Shown here: positions 36,101-48,479 of the stretch, in pieces | How the letters are laid out: the number at the start of each line of letters is the position of its first letter | Numbering within the stretch: the first letter of the stretch is position 1 | Origin: Cocos nucifera | Lineage: Eukaryota; Streptophyta; Magnoliopsida; Arecales; Arecaceae | Assembly (NCBI GenBank): GCA_006176705.1 | Contig: QRFJ01000489.1 | Coordinates: forward strand, 62,001-126,000 | Direction of reading: 5' to 3' | DNA length: 64,000 bases | Made by a program: the position numbers and the translations under genes | Notes under the pieces: generated by a model | Told to the model about the DNA's origin: nothing | The model's database searches: none | The model's input: the letters and a program-made list of their open reading frames with translations, nothing else

Positions 36101-38371
36101 TATTAGATGTATGTCCTAGAAGCCAGATTGGATGTCACTTGTAATTCACTTCTAAGGATAATTTTATAATTTTGACTATAAATTAATAAATAGGTTATCT
36201 TCTATTATAGTATGCATTTAAAAGTGTCTATGATACATCCTTTGAGTTAATAATAATGATAATTCATATTCTCAAGAGTTGAAAATTTAAGATATGAATT
36301 TTCATAACTAACTCATAAACTGCTTTTGATCGTAGGATCATCATGAGGATGGTGATCGATTTGGAAGGTTGGTATACGATCACTTTCCTAGGATAGGCTT
36401 GTCTTAAGTCCATGGTGTGGAGATACCAAAGCAAGAGTACAAGTACTCATTAAAGAATAAGAAAACTAAGTGTGACCACCTCGAGTAGTCATAAGAAAGT
36501 CTACCTTCTCATCGATGACTGACTCGATGCTGCAGTGGTGTGTCTGGTTCTTTGATCTGAGGTGTATCAATAGTTCATCTTGAGGGTGTTATAGTTTGAC
36601 TATATCATAACTCGGTCTACTAGCCATTTGGAATCCTGAGGTATATGTTGGCTATAGCATGTTCATTGTAGGAATTGGATTGCACCAATAGAAAATCTAT
36701 CTATCTCTGTAGATGAGGAGTAGCCCTATGATAATCATGAGATTGAGTTCATAAGTCCATGGCCATGGCAAAGTAAAGATGATAGAAAGAGTTTCTATTA
36801 AAATTTTATATTGAACTCGAATTGAATGATTAATTTATATGACGGACATTGGGTTTGATGAGTTCACCTTAACCCTAATTTTGTCGGAGCTCAAGATAGA
36901 AGAACCCAATCACACAGGTAACTATACCAAAAAATTTACTTTCAGTTCTGATGGATTGCCACCATATACTGCTAGGTATTACTGATGGATTTTGAGAGCA
37001 ATTAGGATGATTTTGATGATTAATTATTCTAATTATATGAATTAGAAAAGTCCTAGTCTATCGAAAGGTATTTCGATGATGTCAATGATGGAGATCATGA
37101 CATATTTCATTATCATATAGAATTGAACCTAACTAGATTATACAAATAAGGATTTGGGTCTGGATGTCATCAATTGAGCTAAACCAGTTTAATTGATTTG
37201 GATTAGATCCAATCAAGCTTCAAGGTAATCATGCTAGCACATGATTGAGCCTGACTTTCTCCTTCTAAAATCTTTCTAATTCATCACAACCGAGTCAAAT
37301 TTGACTTGACTCATTCTTGTATTTTGAATGAGTTTATTTTTCATCTGACTGAAATAAGTCTAGGTTAGATTAATTATAGAAATTAAATCCATTCATAGTC
37401 AAATTGGACTAGGATCAAAAGTTGACCTGTTTGAAAAAATTAAGGGTCACCAGATCAGATGCTTCTAGAAAATTTTTTAAAAATTATTTTAATACAATTT
37501 TTGGATATGTGATAGAGCATAAGTTGTACATTAGGTATACCAAATTTTATAATTTTTAGAGGTATCTAAACTAAGTTATGATAGAGTTTGATCTAGATCA
37601 AACTTGTAAGAGAAGAGTCGTAGGCACAGTGGACTCTTCCTTATCTACTCATGCTGATATCTTTTTGAATTATTTTTGGTGAAAAAAATGGATCACATCT
37701 GGTGGTGTTTCATGGATAATAAGTCCTAGAGTCCTAATGATAAAATAAATGACTTATTTTGCTCAAAAGGGACTCTAAGTAGGCATTGGAGATAAAAGCT
37801 TTTCTCACATCAAAGTGCATGCAATGAAAAAAATAATTTTCTATGTCGAATGTTTGCTATCCTTGATATCCCACACCCCTTCTATCCTCTCTCTTCTTCT
37901 CTTCTATAATCCCAAAAAGTTAGGAACAAATTTGAGAAGAAGGTCCAAGGTTTTTGGCACAATATTCAGGATCTACATGATGGTGTTCGTGTGACGGACG
38001 GGCTGCATTCAGAAATAGTTTTGAAGGTTCTTCAGATCAGATCTAGATCTAATTTTTAGTAAAAAGATTCATGAGGAGAAGACGTTCATATCCTACTTGA
38101 GTGAATATCGGTAGAGGCCAGGCGCATGTGTGGCTGCTTACAGAACCTCAAGAATCAATAGGATCATTGTAGGATAATTAGATTACCTAATCAGGTATTT
38201 TAAATTTAATTTAATTTAATTTTAATTTTTTAATTTTTAATATCAGACCACTATGATTAGATCTAAGAACTCTTAGATCTAATTGGATCATTTAAAAATT
38301 TTTAAAAAAATCTTCCTCAGATCTGATTAGGTCTGCACGATCCTACAGTAGAAAATAGTATTTTTCCTGTA
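36101..38371 (+). repeat. copia B 5' LTR
   Basis: 2271 bp starting tattagatgtatg (altered TGTTAGATG) and ending tttttcctgta. It is followed by a much altered primer site, acttgtatcaaatctgc, and matches 44214-46470. Confidence 0.88.
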
Positions 38372-40262
38372 ACTTGTATCAAATCTGCATTAGCAATTCT
38401 TCAAATCTATCTTAGATTTGATTTCATTTTTATTTATGATATGATATTAAAATATTTCAGATATCACATCAAGTATGATTAGATCTAAAATTAAAAAAAT
38501 TAAAAATTAAATAATTTAGATCTAATATGTATGAGATACATGACTAGACTAGGTATAGAATAGTTCTATGTGTAGTCTTGTATGATCATGTATTTAATTT
38601 GATTAAACATAATTTTAGATCTATTTAATTTTTATTTTTTGAGGTTATAATTATTGTAATCAGATCTAAAAATAGAAAATAAAGTTTTTAATTTTTTATT
38701 TATTCATATGAGATATAAAAGATGCATGCTTAGACTAGTCATAGAATAGTTCTATAAGATATCTAGAATAGTTTTAATTTTGATATGATCAAATTTAAAA
38801 TTTTATTTTTTATATTTAATATATGATATTTTAGATCTAAAAGTTTGCATATTGATGATACATGAGATGTATGCAAGACATGTATTAGTTAGATCTTTTT
38901 ATATGTGATATATGATCTAACTAGTTTTATAGTAAAAAAATATATTTCTGATTAAAGAGTTCTCCATGGCCATCCGATCATAAGAATAAAGTAGGGTTTA
39001 AAGGCCCTCTCCTTCCATTCGAAGGGGTGTTCTTATGGCAAGTATGGATGCTGCGCATTCATCCTTAATCAGAAATTAGAATTTATTTTTCTATAAAATT
39101 CTAGATCCTGAAATCCTAGGATTTTTGTTACATGTTTTGTTCATGAATCCAAAACCTAATTAAGAATTATGATTATAAAATTAATTAGATCTAAAATTAT
39201 AAATTTTTAGATCTAAGATATATTCATAAAATTGGGTCCAGGCTTGGGTAGCTTAATTAGGTCTAGCAGTTGATCAAATCGAATCAAGAGTTGGTTAGGT
39301 GGGATCAAAGAAAGCCTAGATTTGACTAGCCTAATAGGATTAAGTCGGGGTCAAGATCGAATCACATTGAGATGTGACTCGATCAAATTAAGACAAAATT
39401 TGGCTTCATGGTTCGAGCCTGGATTATAGGCTAACCCAATTGGTTTTGATTCGATAATTTGGTGTCTAAGATAAGTTTGGTAGATACAATCAACTGATTT
39501 TTAATTGGAAGCTACTCGATCTGAATGCATTCTTGTCGAGTTAATGGCATATCCCTTCCACCGATCTTACTTACCTGATCGTTTGTGTCGATCCAGCTCT
39601 GATTTGAGATGGCTAACAATTCGAGCCAACCCATGCCACTAGGTTAGTTATAATTAGTATGACTAAGTCAAGTCAAGTTTAAAGAGACCAAAATTAAATC
39701 TTTCTAAGAAAATATTAAGTCTAAGGTCTTCCACAAATGTAGATGTGCGGGCCCTTCTTGAGGTTGAATGTTCTCGACTGGAGATAGTGGTTTAGTTGCA
39801 CCAGAAAGATGCAACCATGTCTATTAGGCATTGGATGCTATGAGTTGGAGGATGGATTGGGCTTAATATTTTGGATACGATAAGAGAACCAATCAAAAAT
39901 TCAATCGATGCAAATGATGGGTCTGACTTAACTAAAAAGTGGATCAATATTTCAGACATGATGAGATTCATAAATTAGAGACCAAGTTAGGATGCACCAT
40001 GATTAGAGAATCATTGGATAAGAGTTGTCCACTCATTGGTTGATCGATCATCAATAACTATTAAATGAGGTGGTGAGTCAGTTGATGGGACTGCACCATC
40101 CACTAAAATTTATAGTCGTGAAGATTTTTGCATCTCTGCCAAACAAGTGTAGGAATCTGAGTAAATAGTGGGAGCCTAATTTATTTAAAAATAAAATTTT
40201 TAAATAAATTATTTAAGTCTAATTATAAAATCTAATTAGAAACTTTGACTCTCTATAGAAAA
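38372..40262 (+). other. copia B leader
   Basis: About 1.9 kb and AT-rich at first. It contains the leader small ORF at 39745-39978 and otherwise nothing protein-like. It ends in gactctctatagaaa just before the gag start position. Confidence 0.7.
39745..39978 (+). pseudogene. Leader small ORF of copia B, with stops
   Basis: Same length (234 bases) and same end (AAT TAG) as the intact frame in copia A. Two internal stops replace codons that are Gln and Trp in the sister copies (tag for cag, tga for tgg), the usual deamination pattern. Blocks KDATMSIRHWML and GSDLTKKW are still readable. Confidence 0.45.
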
Positions 40263-43200
40263 ATATTTGTGTCCAACCTACTAGCCCATATCCTAGACAA
40301 CCATAGACTGACAGGACCCAACTACAAGGATTGGCTCCAAAACTTCAAAATTATTCTAGGTTCCAAGAAGTTGACTCATGTGTTGGAATAGGTTCCTCCC
40401 ATCTTGTCAGTCCATCCATCCGCTGATCAGAGAGCATTTCTCGAGAAGTGGATGGATGAAGATAATAAAGCTAGGATTACATGTTGGGCTTAATGTCTGA
40501 TGAGCTCCAGTGCCAACATAAAGACATTAAGACTAGCCGCCAAATGTTGGCTCACTTGTAAGAGTTGTTTGGTGAATAGAGTCGCACATCCAAATATGAA
40601 GTCACTAAAAGACTTTTTAAGGCTCAAATGCATGATGGACAGTCAGTCCAAGATCTTAGTCTGATGATGATCAAGGACTTAGAAGAGCTTGAGAAGCTCA
40701 GTGTCAAGTTAGATCAGGATCTGCAGACTGACATAATTCTATAATCCTTGACTGATGCATATGGGTAGTTTATCATGAACTACCATATGCATAAACTTTA
40801 GAATACCTTAGCTGAGCTCATGAATATGTTGGTTATTGCTGAGCTTTCAATAAAATATTGTAAAAGCTCAGTACTTGCTGTGGAGCAGACTTCTTCCAAG
40901 AGAAAGTCTTTTGGGAAGAAGAAGTCCGTGAAGAAGCAAAAGGTGAATGATGGGAAGAAGAAGAAGGCAGAGTCGAAGAAAAAGGCTGCTAACAAAGAAA
41001 AATATTTTCATTGCAACACAGACGGTCATTGGAAGTGGAATTGCCCTCTTTACCTGACCAGCCTAAAGAACAAGAAAGAGGCAGGTCTTTCTGGAGGTAT
41101 GCTCGTTATAGAATCTAATCTTATAGTTTCTTCTACATCTAGTTGGGTGCTTGACTCTAGTTCTAGTGCTCACTTGTGCATTTCTATATAGGATCTTGAG
41201 GATAGCAGGAGACTGAGGGATGATGAAATGATCCTATGCATCGAAAATGGAGCAAAAGTTGCTGCTATGGTCGTGGGAACCTACCCTCTGCGATTACCAT
41301 CAGGATTAGACTTAGTACTTAGAGACTATTTTTATGTGCCTACAACAAGCAAAAATTTGATTTCTATTTCATGTTTAGCATAGGAAGGCTTTGTAATTAG
41401 TTTTCTTAAGGACCATTATAATATTTTTTATAAAAGAAATAAAATTGCAAGTGGTTTTCTTATAAATAGTCTCTATCAGTTATATATTGATGTTTTTATT
41501 TTTAAAATCGAGCAAAACATGAATGCCATAGGATCAAAGCGACCTAGGGATAGTCTAAACGATAGGTATCTTTGGCATCTTAGGCTAGGTCACATAGCTG
41601 AAGGTAGGATTAACAAATTGGAGAAATCTGGGTTATTGAGTTCGTTGACTTTCGAGTCATATCCGATTTGTGAATCATGCCTTCATGGAAAAATGACCAA
41701 GCTTCCTTTTATGGGACATTCGAAAAGGGCCATAGACTTGCTTGCCCTAGTACATACTGATGTATGCGATCCATTTGATGTACCAGTCAGGAGCAATTAC
41801 ATCTACTTCATCATCTTTATCGATGATTTATCTCGGTACGGGTATGTGTATTTGATGCGACATAAGTTTGAAGCTTTTGAAAAATTCAAGAAATTTAGAC
41901 TCGAAGTAGAAAAAGAAATAGAAAAACTCATTAAGATTCTTCGATTAGATCAAGGAGGCGAATATCTTAGTCGAAAATTTTTAGACTATGTTAAGGACAA
42001 TGGCATAGTCTCACAATAGACTCCATCTGGAATACCTCAACTCAACAGGATTTCAGAACGGTATTTGATATGGTTTGATCCATGATGAGCTTCACAGACT
42101 TTCCTGAGTTTCTTTAGGGACATAGTCTGTTGACCGCTATATATGTATTGAATAGGGTTCCATCTAAAATCGTTCCTACCACGCCGTATGAGATATGACA
42201 TGGTAAAAAACCAAGTTTGAGTTATCTCAAAATTTAGGATTGTCCGGCCCATGTCAAGAGACAACAGGTGGATAAATTAGAGTCTAGGTCCTTTAGAGAT
42301 CGATTTATTGGATACCCTAAAGAGTCATTAGGATTTTTTTTCTATCTTCTGAAAGATCATAATGTGATTGTGAGTCGGTATGCCATCTTTCTTGAAAAAT
42401 AGTTTATTCAAGATGATGGCATCAAAAGATAGATTATGCTTGAGGAGAAAGTCTCCCAAGAGCCACGAGCCAAGGAACTTACGGAACCCAATCAGATTGA
42501 GCCAATCCAATCACTACCTCATCCATTTCATAGATCAAAAAAGATTTTTCGTCCTCCTGAAAGGTACTTAGGTACTATTTCAAAGGATGTATAGAAAATA
42601 TTCCTCACAAGAAAAGGGGTTCGTGGTGATGATCCCAAAACCTATGACGAGTTGATATCAGATGTCGACTCTGAGAAATAGTTAGAGGCAATGAAGTCAG
42701 AGATTGACTCAATGCATTCGAACCAAGTCTAAACCTTGGTAGATCCACCTAATGATATAGTACTTATTGGGTGTAAATGAATCTTCAAGAGAAAGATTGG
42801 TGCCGATGGAAATGTAGAGAAACTCAAAGTGAGGCTAGTAGTAAAAGGATATAGTCAGCACGAAGGTATTGACTATCAGAATACTTTTTCGCCAATAGTT
42901 ATGCTCAAATTCATCCACACATTGCTATTGCAGCCTATTTTGATTATGAAATATGGTAGATGGATGTGAAAATGATATTCTTAAATGGATATCTTGATAA
43001 AGATATTTATATGGAATAGCCGCTGGATTTCACATCCAGTGATACCGATCAGAAGGTCTGCAAGCTGCAAAGGTCCATATATGGACTTAAGCAAGCATCT
43101 TGGAGCTGAAATGCTTATTTCAATGATGTGATTAAATAATTTGGATTCATCAAGAATGAGGAGGAGCCCTGTATTTTTAAAAACATCAGTGGGAGCACTA

Positions 43201-44198
43201 TTATTTTTCTCATACTATACATGGATGACATCCTCCTAATTGGGAATGATATTCCCATGTTGACTATAGTCAAAGTATGGTTGTCTAAAGAATTCTTCAT
43301 GAAAGACCTAGGAGAGGCATTCTTTATTCTAAAAATTATGGTCTATAGAGATAGACCAAATAGGATGTTGGGTCTCTCACAGAAGATGTACATAGAGGAG
43401 GTGCTAAAGAGGTTTCACATGAAAAACTCCAAGAGGGGATTCGTGCCCTTCAGACATGGCATTCATCTCTCCAAGAAAATATATCCTAACACACCTGAAG
43501 AGATTAAACACATGAGCAAGATCTCTTATGCTTTAGCAATATGAAGTCTCATATATGCCATGCTATGTACATGACCTGATATTGCCCATGCTGTTAGTTT
43601 CATGAGCAGGTATCAGTCGAATCCAGATGAAGAGCACTAGACTTTTGTGAAATATATCCTTAAGTACTTGAGAAGAATAAAGGATATGTTTCTCATCTTT
43701 GGCAATGTAGAACTCCAGGTCCAGGGGTACACAGACTTAGATTTTATGTTCGATATAGATGATCGTAAGTCAAAATCTAAAAGTCTGTTTATGTGCAATG
43801 GTGGTGCTGTCAGCTGAAAGAGTTTCAAGCAGACTGTGATAGCAGATTCCACCATGAAAGTAGAGTACATCGCTGCGTCGGAAGCTACAAAGGAGGCATT
43901 CTGGTATAATAAGTTCACTGCAGAGCTCGGAGTGATGCCATTAGATGCCATCCCTCTATACTACGATAACAATGGCACCATAGCCCTAGCTAAGGAGCCA
44001 TGGTCTCACTAGAAATTTTAGCACATCGAGCGATGATACCACCTCATCTGCGATTACCTCGAGAAGGGATACGTCGAGGTTAAGAGAGTCAACACTGCAG
44101 ATAATGCCGCTGACCCATTGACAAAGCCATTGAGCTAGTAGAAGATTGAAGCCCATCTTAAGAAGATGGAACTTAGATTTGTAGCCAATTGGCTTTAG
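40263..44198 (+). pseudogene. copia B gag-pol
   Basis: Gag starts at 40263 with ATA where copia A has ATG. The Lys-rich tail and zinc knuckle KYFHCNTDGHWKWNC lie at about 40980-41045; protease SWVLDSSSSAHLC is at about 41139-41180 (the DSG triad now DSS). The integrase, with pre-integrase HLRLGH and CESCLHGKMTKLPF, then HTDVCDPF, IDDLSRYGYVYL and DQGGEYLS, spans 41560-42018. RT is at 42650-43450 with YMDD at 43218-43229, and RNase H with STMKVEYIAASEA is at about 43790-44160. Stops are numerous, including paired TAG TAG where copia C has CAG CAG. It is a dead polyprotein. Confidence 0.9.
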
Positions 44199-44213
44199 GT
44201 CAAGTGGGAGTTT
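44199..44213 (+). other. copia B polypurine tract
   Basis: ggtcaagtgggagtt, immediately before the 3' LTR and identical to the copia A tract on the other strand. Confidence 0.85.
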
Positions 44214-46470
44214 GTTAGATGTGTGCCCAAAAAGCCAGATTGGTTGTCACTTGCAATTCACTTCTAAGGATAATTTTATAATTTTGATGATAAATTAATA
44301 AATAGATTATCCTCTATCATAGTGTGTATTTAAAAGTGTCTGTGATACATCCTTTGAGTTAATGGTAATGACAATTCATATTTTCGAGAGTTGAAAATTT
44401 AAGACATGAATTTTCATAATTAACTCATAAACTGCTCTCGATCGTAGGATCATCATGAGGATGGTGATCGATCTAGAAGGTTAGTGCACAATCATTTTCT
44501 TAGGATAGACGTGTCTTGACTCTATGGTGTGGAGACATCGAAGCGAGAGTATAGGCACTCATTAGAGAATGAAGGAACTGAGCGTAACCACCTCGAGTAG
44601 TTATAAGAAAGTCTACTTTTTCATCGATGACTGACTCAATGTTGCAGTGGTGTGTCTGATTCTTTGACCTGAGGTGCATCAATAGTTCACCTTGAGGGTG
44701 TTATAGTTTGACTGCACCATAACTCGATCTCCTAGTCATTCAAAATTCTGAGGTGTATGTTGGCTATAGCATGTTCATTGTAGGAATTGGATTGCATGAA
44801 TAGGGGATCTATCTACCTCGGTAGATGAGGAGTAGCCCTATGATAATCATGAGATTGAGTTCATAAGCCCATGGCCATGATAAAATGAAGATGATAGAAA
44901 GAGTTTCTATTAGGGTTTCACATTAGACTCGAATCGAATGATTAATTCATATGACGGACATTGGGTTAGATGAGTTCATCTTAATCCTAATCCTGTCGGG
45001 GCTCAAGATAGAAAAACCCAATAACATAGGTAACTATATCGAGAGGTTCACTTTCAGTTCTAATGGGTTGCCATCATATACTGCTAGGTGTCACTAGTGA
45101 ATTTTGGGAGTAATTAGGATTTTGATGATTAATCATTCTAATTGTATGAATAAGAAAAGTCCTGATCCATTGAATGTTGTTTCGATGATGGAGATCATGA
45201 TATATCTCATTACCATATAGAATTAAGCCTAACTGGATCATATAAATAAGAGTTTGGGTTTGGATATCATCAATTGAGCTAAGCCAGTTTGATTGATTTG
45301 GATTAGATCCAATCAGGTTCAAGATAATCGTAGTAGCACATGATTGAGCCTGACTTTCTTCTTCTGAAATCTTTTGGATTCATCACAACCGAGTCAAATT
45401 TGATTTGACTCATTTTTGTATTTTGAATGGTTTTATTTTTTATCTGATTGGAATAAGTCCAGGTCAAATTAATTATAGAAATTAAATCTATTCATAGTCA
45501 AATTGGACTAGGGTCAAAAGTTGACCTATTTGAGAGAATTGAGGATCACCTAATCAGATGCTTCTAGAAAATTCTTTAAAATTTATTTTATATTGATTTT
45601 TGGATATATGATATAACATGAGTTATGCATTGGGTGTACCAAATTTTATAATTTTTGGAGATATCTAGACTGAGTTATGATAGAGTTTGATTTGGATCAA
45701 ACTCTTGAGGGAAGAGTCCTAGGCGCAGTGGACTCTTCCTTATCTACTCATGCTGACATCTTTTTGAATCATTTTTGGTGAAAAAAATTGATGAGATCTG
45801 GTGGTTTTTCGTGGAGAATAAGTTTTAGAGTCCTAATGATAAAATAAATGAGTTATTCTGATCAAAAGAGACTCTAAGTAAGCATTGGACATAAAAGTCT
45901 TTCTCACGTCAAAGTACATGCAATGCAAGAAATAATTTTCCATGCCTAAAGTCTGCTATCCCTGATATCCTATGCCCCCTCTATCCTCTCTCTTCTTCTC
46001 TTCTACAAGACTAAAAGGTTAAGCACAAATCTGAGAAGAAGGTCCAAGGTTTTTGGCACAATATTCAGGATCTATGTGACGGGGTTCGTGTGATGGATGG
46101 GCTGCCTTCAGAATTAGTTTTGAAGGTCCTTCGGATCAGATCCAGATCTAATTTTTGGAGAAAAGGTTTTCCAAGAGAAGACCTTTAGATCCTGCCCAAG
46201 TGGATACCAGTAGAGGCCAGGCACATGCATGGCTCCTTCCAGAACCTCAGGAATCAATAGGATCATTGCAGGATAATTAGATTACCTAATTAGGTACTTT
46301 AAATTAAATCTAATTTAACTTTAATTTTTTAATTTTTAATATTAGATCATCATAGTTAGATCTAAGAACTCTTAGATTTGATCAGATTATTTAGAAATTT
46401 TTAGAAAAATCTCTCTCAGATCTGATCAGATATGCACGATCCTACGGTGGAAAATATTGTTTTTCCTTCA
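44214..46470 (+). repeat. copia B 3' LTR
   Basis: 2257 bp from tgttagatgtgtgcc to ttttccttca, followed by the duplicated ggttc. It keeps the canonical TG...CA ends. Confidence 0.92.
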
Positions 46471-46770
46471 GGTTCTCCTTCTATTCCTAATAGGGCAGTA
46501 AGGGCACACAAGGGCTATTGGAGGGCCTCTTTCCTCCTCCTGGCTTAAATAATTAGAGATCTTCATCCATGTCAGGATAAAATCCACCTCCTATTTCTGA
46601 CATGGTTAGTTTTTGCTCTTGTTAGGACGAGGTTCTTCTCCTGCTCCTAACAGCATAGTAAGGGCACATAAGGGTCATTAGAGGGCCTCTCCCCTCCTCT
46701 TGTTTTAAATAACTAGAGGTCTTCATCTGTGTCAATATGAGGCCCTCCTCCTATTCTTGATATGATTAGT
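46471..46770. repeat. Tandem array, units about 160 bp, right part
   Basis: Continues the array cut at 36100, with unit starts at 46556 and 46715. The distance from the last left unit (36021) to 46556, after removing copia B and one duplication copy, is again 160. The pattern fades at about 46770. Confidence 0.8.
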
Positions 46771-46857
46771 TTTGATTAATTCAGAAGGTTATTTTCTATC
46801 ATCATAGTTTTTCACCAAGGATAAAAATGCTAAAGTAAGAAAATTTTATTAAAATGA

Positions 46858-47385
46858 AATCATTGGTAGTACACTCATAAATTCTCCGAGTTCCATGGTA
46901 AAGGAAGATCAGCTGCTCTAAGCTCTTTTAAATGATAAGTCCTGGGCTAGATGACCTTCTTGACTTCATAAGGGCCCTCCCAATTTGGGACGAGCTTTTC
47001 TTGATTTTGGGGTTGCGAGACAGCTGCTCGTTGAAGTACTAAGTCTGCCACTTTGAATGTCTTGCTTCTAACTCTAGAATTATAGTAGCGAGCTATCTTT
47101 TGCTTGTAGGCTGCCAGCTAGACTTGAGCCTCTTTAGGTTTTTCTTCCAATAAGTCGAGGTTATCTCTCAGATCCTACGAGTTGCACTACTCATTAAATG
47201 CAATGACTCATGCTGATGGAAGCTTGAGCTCAACTGGAATGACTGCTTCTATTCCAAAAGTCAAGACGAATGGAGTTTTTCCAGTTGATTGCCTTTGGGT
47301 AGCTAGGACTATCAGATCGACACAGCTAGGACATTGGATTGAGGTGGTCTTTTGTCATGATACTCTAACCATAATTATTTAGATA
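46858..47385 (-). pseudogene. C-terminal integrase end of Tat-like gypsy pol
   Basis: On the minus strand this reads VLWSYRTTQRQSTGKTPF, then TFGIEAVIPVE, then YKQKIARYYNSRV, RSKTFKVADLVLQ, and finally KLVPNWEGPYEV and ELRAADLPLPWNSENL. This is the last part of a gypsy integrase with the GPY/F-type module and the usual gag-pol ending. A few stops are present (for example within KVI*PRTYHL). The reading is lost at about 47385, where unrelated sequence begins, so the catalytic core, RT, protease and gag are gone. It converges with the antisense ORF at 34224-35559. Confidence 0.85.
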
Positions 47386-47394
47386 ATGAATGTT

Positions 47395-47615
47395 GATGAT
47401 GGGCTTTAAATTCTAAAATTATGCTATATTCTAAAAAAAATATGAAAAAAAAATATATTTAGGCTCTATAGCAGCGGTTGGGAAGTAACTATTGTTATAT
47501 GTCTATTGTAGCAATTTCTTAAACTGCTGCTATAGGGTTATAGTAATGGTTGATAACCACTACTGTAGGATCATGGCAATGGTTTCAAAAACTACTGCCA
47601 TAAAATTAGAAATCT
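47395..47615. mobile_element. Possible CACTA-type transposon end with hairpin repeats
   Basis: Four imperfect hairpins of about 30 bases follow each other at about 47465-47605, such as tatagcagcggttgg...aactattgttata and tatagtaatggttgataacc. They are diverged copies of one motif, as in subterminal repeats of plant CACTA elements. The terminal CACTA itself and a transposase are not seen, so the assignment is tentative. Confidence 0.4.
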
Positions 47616-47629
47616 TTTCCATTGGCACC

Positions 47630-48300
47630 CTCTCTTCTTCATTTTGTGCGTCCAATTTCATTCCCACTCTCTCGCCTCTTTGCTATCAGAGCTCTACCTG
47701 CCCTGCCATCGGCCCACCCATCGCTGCTCCCTCCCTCTAGCACCACCACTGGCTCCGACCCCCTCGACCCTAGCCCCCTATGGCCACCCCTCTCCCTATG
47801 GCACCACCGCCAGCTCTGACCCCCTTGGCCCTGGCCCCCTTTAGCCACCCCCCTACCTTGGCCTCGGCCCCCTGTGGCCACCGCCTTCCCTCTAGCGTTG
47901 CCATCTGCTGCCACCCCCTTCCTCTAGCACCATTGCCAATGATCCTCATAGTTCTGCATGACCCCTCTCCTTATAGCCATAAGTATGAATTTTTTCATTT
48001 TATTTCATAATAATATTTATAATCATTTATAATAATATTTATTATAATATTTATAATAATATTTAAAGAAAACTTTCATTAGTGGGTTTTAGGCTATGCT
48101 AGTGGCTAGCGACTATGGGCCTTGCCGGTGGATTCTAGATCATGCCCACAAGTTGGGGCCATGTCGGCGGGTTTTGGGCTATGCTGGCAGCTGTTGGCCA
48201 TGCTGTCGGGTTTCAGGCCATCATATTCTAGGCCATGCTGGCAGATTCTAGGCCATCAGGTTCAAGGTCATGCCCATGAGTTCTGGTAATTATTGGTCGT
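47630..48300. repeat. GC-rich low-complexity stretch and diverged 30-40-bp repeats
   Basis: 47640-47960 is rich in C and in Pro/Ala/Leu codons on several frames, which opens overlapping frames on both strands without any domain. 48080-48300 repeats ggccatgctggcgggtttt-like units. It is far more GC-rich than its surroundings. I see no gene with support. 48001-48070 is an AT-rich spacer of aataatattta units. Confidence 0.5.
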
Positions 48301-48334
48301 GATATACAATATTTGTTTGTGGTAATGTTTGGGG

Positions 48335-48475
48335 AAAACAGGCATGCATATATGTATATGTGCGTAAGTATGTATGTATATAGATATGCATGTATGTATG
48401 CACATATGTATGTATGCATGCATGTACTTATGTATCTAAGAAGGTAGATGTGCTTGTATATATGTAAGTTGATAG
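48335..48475. repeat. TATG/TGTA-type microsatellite
   Basis: Impure runs of tatgtatgtatgcat from 48335 to about 48475. The minus-strand frame at 48228-48491, rich in Tyr/Ile/His, is only this repeat translated. Confidence 0.85.
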
Positions 48476-48479
48476 ATCG

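Larger units (their letters stand above)
36101..46470 (+). mobile_element. Ty1/copia LTR retrotransposon 'copia B', complete ends, plus strand
   Basis: 10,370 bp with two LTRs, leader, gag-pol, PPT and a 5-bp duplication (gattc 36096-36100, ggttc 46471-46475, one mismatch). Removing it restores the period of the surrounding 160-bp array. It belongs to the same family as copia A and C. In a 125-base stretch near the LTR start I count about ten differences between its two LTRs, so it is not recent. Confidence 0.92.
16809..47385 (-). mobile_element. Tat-like Ty3/gypsy element, minus strand, truncated, heavily nested
   Basis: I join four pieces into one element: a probable 3' LTR (16809-18609), the antisense ORF on the plus strand (18916-20582 plus 34224-35559), a tandem array of about 160-bp units (35691-36100 plus 46471-46770), and the C-terminal integrase tail on the minus strand (46858-47385). 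An antisense ORF between pol and the 3' LTR, with tandem repeats beside it, is a known layout of the Tat lineage (for example Grande). The joins across element X and copia B are supported by near-perfect 5-bp duplications. The rest of pol, gag and the 5' LTR are absent. Confidence 0.65.

Noticed and set aside
47639..48010. Several overlapping Pro/Ala- or Gly-rich open frames on both strands
   Set aside because: GC-rich low-complexity sequence opens frames by composition; no domain, no start context and no conservation support them.
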